Source: Lunularia cruciata (taxonomy: Eukaryota > Streptophyta > Marchantiopsida > Lunulariales > Lunulariaceae). From it: a DNA stretch of 64,000 bases. Shown in pieces: positions 59,960-64,000 of this stretch. The DNA is taken from assembly GCA_948567375.1 (NCBI GenBank), contig OX419757.1:35402001-35466000 (forward strand), written 5' to 3'. Both the position numbers and the translations under genes were made by a program. The notes beneath the pieces were generated by a model. The model saw nothing but the letters and a program-made list of their open reading frames with translations, did no database searches and was not told the DNA's origin. Each line of letters begins with the position of its first letter. Position 1 is the stretch's first letter.

Positions 59960-61237
59960 CTTGTAGTAAACAACCCATTTTTTCACAACATAGGATCTAA
60001 GGATGGCTTCAAGAGCCTTCTTGTAAGTTCTAGGAGTGACTACCATGATTCTTGCACACAAAGTATGTTATGAGCTAATGTTATCTTATGGGTAATGGCC
60101 CTTGGCAGCAAGTTCCATTAGAAGTAAGTGCCATTGGCAGCCAATTCAATTGAGGTGGCACTCCCCTTTAAGTGCCATGGTAGCACTTGGTACTCAGGCC
60201 TGTATGCCTCATCTATCGGCACTCCAAGTGCTTCAACTCTTGCAAGCACAATGGATGGCCTCAAGAGCCTTCTTGTAAGTTCTAGGAGTGACTACCATGA
60301 TTCCTGCACACAAAGGATGCTACAAGCTATTGTTGTACTATGCCAAGTACCTCTCTTCATGTTGAGTACCTAAGATCATGCCAAGTTCCACTCTCAAAAA
60401 CAACTCTAAGTACTCACTACTTTACAAAATTTCCAAGACACTACTTGATCAGCTAAGAAGAAAAGTTGGATTGTGAAAAGTGCCCTTGTAGACCATGCAT
60501 TTCAATTTATACACTCAGATCCTTGTCACTATTTAGCACTCCAGCAGTTATAGAGTAAGTAGGTACTTACCATCATGTAGGTGAAGATCTTGCCTGTTAC
60601 CCTCAAGCAAAGTCACTCTCCTACATGCCAAAAAATCTTTTTGCTAACCACTTTCTCCTATGCCACAATTGTCTGCCAAGTTAACAGTTATCTTGTAGGT
60701 AATGGCCCTTGGCAGCAAGTGCCATTAGAAGTAAGTGCCATTGATAGCCAGTTCAAATTGAGGTGGCACTTGGCACTCAGCCTGTATGCCTCACCTATTG
60801 GCACTCCAAGTGCTTCAACTCCTACAAGCACATTGAATGGTCTCCCAACACTCTAAGTGTTGTTTCTTCCTTAGGCACTTAGTGTTATTCTACACCTCTC
60901 TAAGTGTTTCTCATCTCTTGTGATACAACTTTGCTTGCCACCTTGATACTTGTCCATGGAACTCATGTGACCTCTAGATTACTTCTTCCTTTAGCATTCA
61001 AGATTATCTTCCATCACTTTGAGTATTTAAACATCTTGCAAGTAGGCCAACTTGCAAGTACTCAAGATTACCCTACATCACTCCAAGTGCTTCTCCCTTC
61101 TAGCTTGCCAAGGTTACTCCTCCAAGTACTTGTCTTTTGATGCACTTCTCCCAATAATCTTATCATTCTTTGTGGTTCTCTTTAGCACTTAAGCCTGATG
61201 TGATCAATAAAAGCAAACTTTGAGAAATGGAGCCACC
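59960..61237 (-). repeat. Coil-family upstream region (copy X) with internal duplications
   Basis: GCCTTCTTGTAAGTTCTAGG occurs at about 60018 and 60267. GGTAATGGCCCTTGGCAGCA occurs at about 60091 and 60697, each followed by a similar AAGTGCCATT...GAGGTGGCACT tract. The non-coding region repeats CAAGTGC/GCACTT-type motifs. The outer end GGTGGCTCC (reverse) at about 61238 matches the fragment end at 24552. Confidence 0.65.
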
Positions 61238-62670
61238 CCAACTGCACCAATTAGAGGAGACCTAGGCCCTATTCATGCAGATGTTAAAGGAAGAAGGAGC
61301 AATGTAGGCCTTGAAGACCAAACATTACAAATTCAAGATGCATGTCTAGTGCTTGCAACATCAGGCCTACAAGGAGGAAGGCATGAACAGCATGTCCTTG
61401 CACTTGAAGGAGCACTTGGATAATAAATTCAATGAAGTATGTCAATCCTTCTTGTTGGAGATAGCTAGGTATCAAGCCCAAATAGATCAACTCAATAGAT
61501 ACCTAAGGGTGAGGTGAACAAATTCCTTCATTCCCAGTAGTTCCAATCTAGGGCACTCCCCCAAAAGGAAGTCCTTTATTAAGGACTAGGTACTCAAAGT
61601 TGTGCAGTAGTCAAGCACTTTGAGTAGGCCAATTGTGCATACAATCAACATTGTATGTATTTGAGAGGAGTGCCCTTGGAATTAAATGGCATTCAAAGGT
61701 GTATGGATTTGAGGACAAGTGCACTTAGAATTGTATTGCACTCTAAGCTGTATATACCTGAAGAGGAATGCCCTCAAGTTTGTACATGTACTCAAGGTTG
61801 TACACTAAAAATTGATTAGGTAGTGTCTTGGTATCTTCTTGGTGTCTTGACACGTGTAGGAGCCTAATCATTTTGTAGATGATTAGGATAAAATAGAATT
61901 AGGATAGAAAAATCAGTGATGTACAATTTAGATTTCTAGGATTCACTTGGGATTTTGATCTCCTTTGGCTTGGAGCCAGATTTTATATAAAGTTTGAGTG
62001 CCACTAGCACTTGTGTTTGTTCTTTTTTGTAATATAGACTTCAATTACTAGTAAAGTGTGAGCCTACTTCCATGCAATTTTTATGTCTTGCATTTTGTAT
62101 GTTGATTTAATGTCTAGGCAAGAGTAGAGGTGAGGAATTTCACAATAGGTCTTCAATGCTTAGTGCCAAGCAAGTACTTGCCCCTAATTTTAGGGTGTGC
62201 ACTAAAGGATTCAAAGAAGTGAACTTGTGCAACAACTGAATTGGGAAGCTCACGACACAAGTAGTACCATGGTGTCAAAAATTTAGACAAGAAGTAGCAT
62301 GAAGTTAAGTCCTAAAGGTTGTGCCTTCAAGAAAGAGTAGAATACATTTGTTAGCATTGCATCTTTGGAATGGAGTGGCACTTGGAGTTGGACAAACCAT
62401 CACCTTTAGGAGCAATCCCAATTAGATTTTAGAGTAAAAGTGATTACTTTGTGATTTTATTTTTGTTGTAGTGTGCTATAGAGGATGAAACTACCCTATT
62501 TTTGGAGTGGTTCCTGCCCACAAGGTTAAACACAAGACAGTAAATGAATTGAGGTTTGGTGACAAGTGTGTGTTTTGCTTCACTCTTAGGCATTTCCAGA
62601 TAGTATCCTTGTGGGAACAAACTATTCTTATTCGACTATATTATAAGCACATTGACACTAAGCTGTCACA
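61238..62670. repeat. Right inverted arm of the coil-family unit
   Basis: Begins with a plus-strand ORF tail (LHQLEET, ALFMQMLKEEGAM, EIARYQAQIDQLNRYLRVR with TAG stops between), stop at about 61517, then non-coding DNA with TATATAAAG at 61984. Ends CTAAGCTGTCACA at 62670. Inverted copy of 39240-39411 plus 56770-58030. Confidence 0.65.
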
Positions 62671-63420
62671 CCCTTTTTTAACTTTGGTTTGCACTTATAG
62701 TAGAGGGTCTTTGACTTCCTCCTCCTCCTCGTCTTAAGGCCTTCAACTTCTTCTTCCAAAGATACTTTTATCACTTGAGTATTCTTCCTTGGTCTCTTAG
62801 CTAGTCTCAAAGGCTTTGTTAAAGGTGTCTTCTTCTTCTTTGCCTTTGTGATGGCTACTTCTTCCTCCATTGGCATAAATTCTTCTATTGTTGCATACTT
62901 TGCATCTACATCTTGATACTTCTTGATCAATGATTTGTCTTTGGATTGCAAGGCAAAGTACACCATTGAATGGAAGTGACTTTGGAACTTCTTTCATTCC
63001 TCCCTTGATAAGAGATTGAACACCATGTAGAATGGATCACAAAGGGGGTTAGGTAAGTAGCTCCACCATCTTCCTCAAATTCTTGGTGTAGATTTCTTGC
63101 TTGATAGTAAAACATGTTTCTTGCTTGATAGTAAAACAATTGATAGGTTTTCCTTGGTACATCTTCTCAATGAAGATGGCTTGGTTGTTGGTAAGGTGAG
63201 TCATTCTCTTATGTTTTAACAAATTCAAAACCACTTCTACTAGAGCCCTTTGGGCTAATCCTTATAACTCTCAACCCGCTACCCATTCTTCTTTTGCCAC
63301 TTTTTGGAGAAGGTCACTAGAATACTGTCAATCAATGTCTTGTTTGAAAAAATATCTCTAATTTCATCACTCTTGTAGCCCTTGCATCTTATCCCAATAC
63401 ATTCCTCCAATTCCCCTTAG
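62671..63420 (-). pseudogene. Coil-family protein fragment, diverged subfamily (copy Z)
   Basis: On the minus strand from about 63410: an ECIGIRCKGYKSDEIRDIF stretch, then a KKNGxRVESYKD...LVEVVLNLLK segment and TNNQAIF. These parallel the conserved N-terminal block of the other copies (GWSVASYK...IVEVVMKLF, NDQA). The 62658-62966 piece is basic and acidic (KAKKKKTPLTKPLRLAKRPR). An 8-residue in-frame duplication lies at 63093-63140. It abuts the arm end at 62670. Confidence 0.5.
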
Positions 63421-63947
63421 TCATATTATATGGGTTTCTTCTCAAGTCCCCGTTTGATCTATCCTTCCATCAACTTGTGGATCAACTTGTGGATCATCTT
63501 GAAATCACTCAATTCACAATCTAGAGCAAGAAGCCAAGATGCTTGCTCTAGATCACCTCACATCTACATGAATTGTACATTTATTGTGCTACAAAGGATG
63601 GCTATGGGGATCTTTCTCATGGGTTTCTAGACAAACACAATGTTCCCTATTGGAGTTGTGGTTGGGTCCAAAGACAAAGAATTTACAACTAAAAATTAGG
63701 TCATAATTGTATAGGCTACAAAGGCTTGGGAATTTAAGCTTGCTCAAATCTAAGATTCAAATTGATTTAGAAAAAGTGAATTGATCAATGGCAGTTGGTT
63801 TTATAAGAAAATCCTCAATCATTCTTCAGCCCTCATGGCTTCATAGTGGTTGAGCATTACTTCTATACACATGTCAAGCCCTTGGTGAGTAGTCCTTCTC
63901 CACACATGCAAAACACCCCTTGAATAGTCATTCTTACACATACAAGG
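63421..63947. other. Right-end region, nothing recognised
   Basis: Possibly further upstream sequence of copy Z. No ORF of interest or boundary seen. Confidence 0.4.
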
Positions 63948-63998
63948 CTATTGCCAAATATAAACCTCTCTTGAATGAAAAACTGTATTTGGCAATAG
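63948..63998. repeat. 13-bp perfect inverted repeat at the window edge
   Basis: CTATTGCCAAATA (63948-63960) pairs with TATTTGGCAATAG (63986-63998) around a 25-base loop. It could be a hairpin or the edge of a small inverted-repeat element. Confidence 0.7.
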
Positions 63999-64000
63999 TT

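Larger units (their letters stand above)
39240..62670. repeat. Coil-family unit with ~1.4-kb inverted arms, split by elements 3-5
   Basis: The left end reads TGTGACAGCCCAATGTCA and the right end reads CACTAAGCTGTCACA. With 39412-56769 removed, the first ~1.43 kb (39240-39411 plus 56770-~58030) is an inverted copy of about 61238-62670. For example GCTTGATACCTAGC at 57811 pairs with GCTAGGTATCAAGC near 61467. The loop holds a minus-strand coil-family ORF and its upstream region. No target-site duplication is evident at the two ends (ATTAT versus CCCTT). It could be one foldback/long-TIR element or two oppositely oriented copies. The classification is open. Confidence 0.55.

Overview
The window looks like nuclear DNA of a land plant. 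It has one intron-containing gene of the plant LRR-Roc-COR (ROCO, TORNADO1-like) type. It also has Ty3/gypsy chromoviruses primed by initiator tRNA-Met (TGGTATCAGAGC-type primer sites), a relic of Ty1/copia, and an Athila/Tat-like Ty3/gypsy element. I cannot name the species. A non-flowering land plant is possible, but that is a guess.

Layout: 1-7307 is a nearly complete, apparently young LTR retrotransposon (element 1). It has an intact 1608-codon gag-pol frame, LTR pieces that differ at about one position in 183, and an unusual leader that carries a zinc-knuckle ORF flanked by two related 55-residue ORFs. 7308-13941 is low-copy intergenic DNA. 13942-19093 is the ROCO gene, probably three exons; intron 1 splits the P-loop codons. 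19.1-21 kb is featureless. 21.5-22.6 kb is a decayed copia reverse transcriptase on the minus strand.

From about 23.7 kb to the right end the window is transposon inserted into transposon. The outer layer is an unclassified repeat family, here called the coil family. It encodes a coiled-coil protein, has no recognisable pol, and has a recurring TGTGACAGC/GCTGTCACA end. At least five copies or pieces of its ORF are present. Chromovirus element 2 (27252-33955, minus, TSD TGTGG) sits inside one coil-family ORF. A solo LTR (36429-36728, TSD ATTGG) lies in the upstream region of another. Between 39240 and 62670 a third copy is split by a three-layer stack: element 3 (39412-56769, minus) contains element 4 (43741-55478, plus), which contains element 5 (45132-50819, minus, TSD CCAAC). 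Elements 2 and 4 belong to one chromovirus family (LTRs TGTAATAC...GTATTACA). Elements 3, 5 and the solo LTR belong to a second family (LTRs TGTAACAATA...TTTTACA).

The most interesting signals are: (i) heat-shock-element-like GAA/TTC arrays in the LTRs of the second chromovirus family, upstream of a TATA box; (ii) the coil family, whose 1.4-kb inverted arms and convergent ORFs do not fit a standard class; (iii) the duplicated leader ORFs plus zinc-knuckle ORF of element 1; and (iv) the ROCO gene itself. All chromovirus coding regions here are broken. Many lesions look like C-to-T or G-to-A changes (CAG or TGG read as TAG), which suggests long methylation-driven decay.
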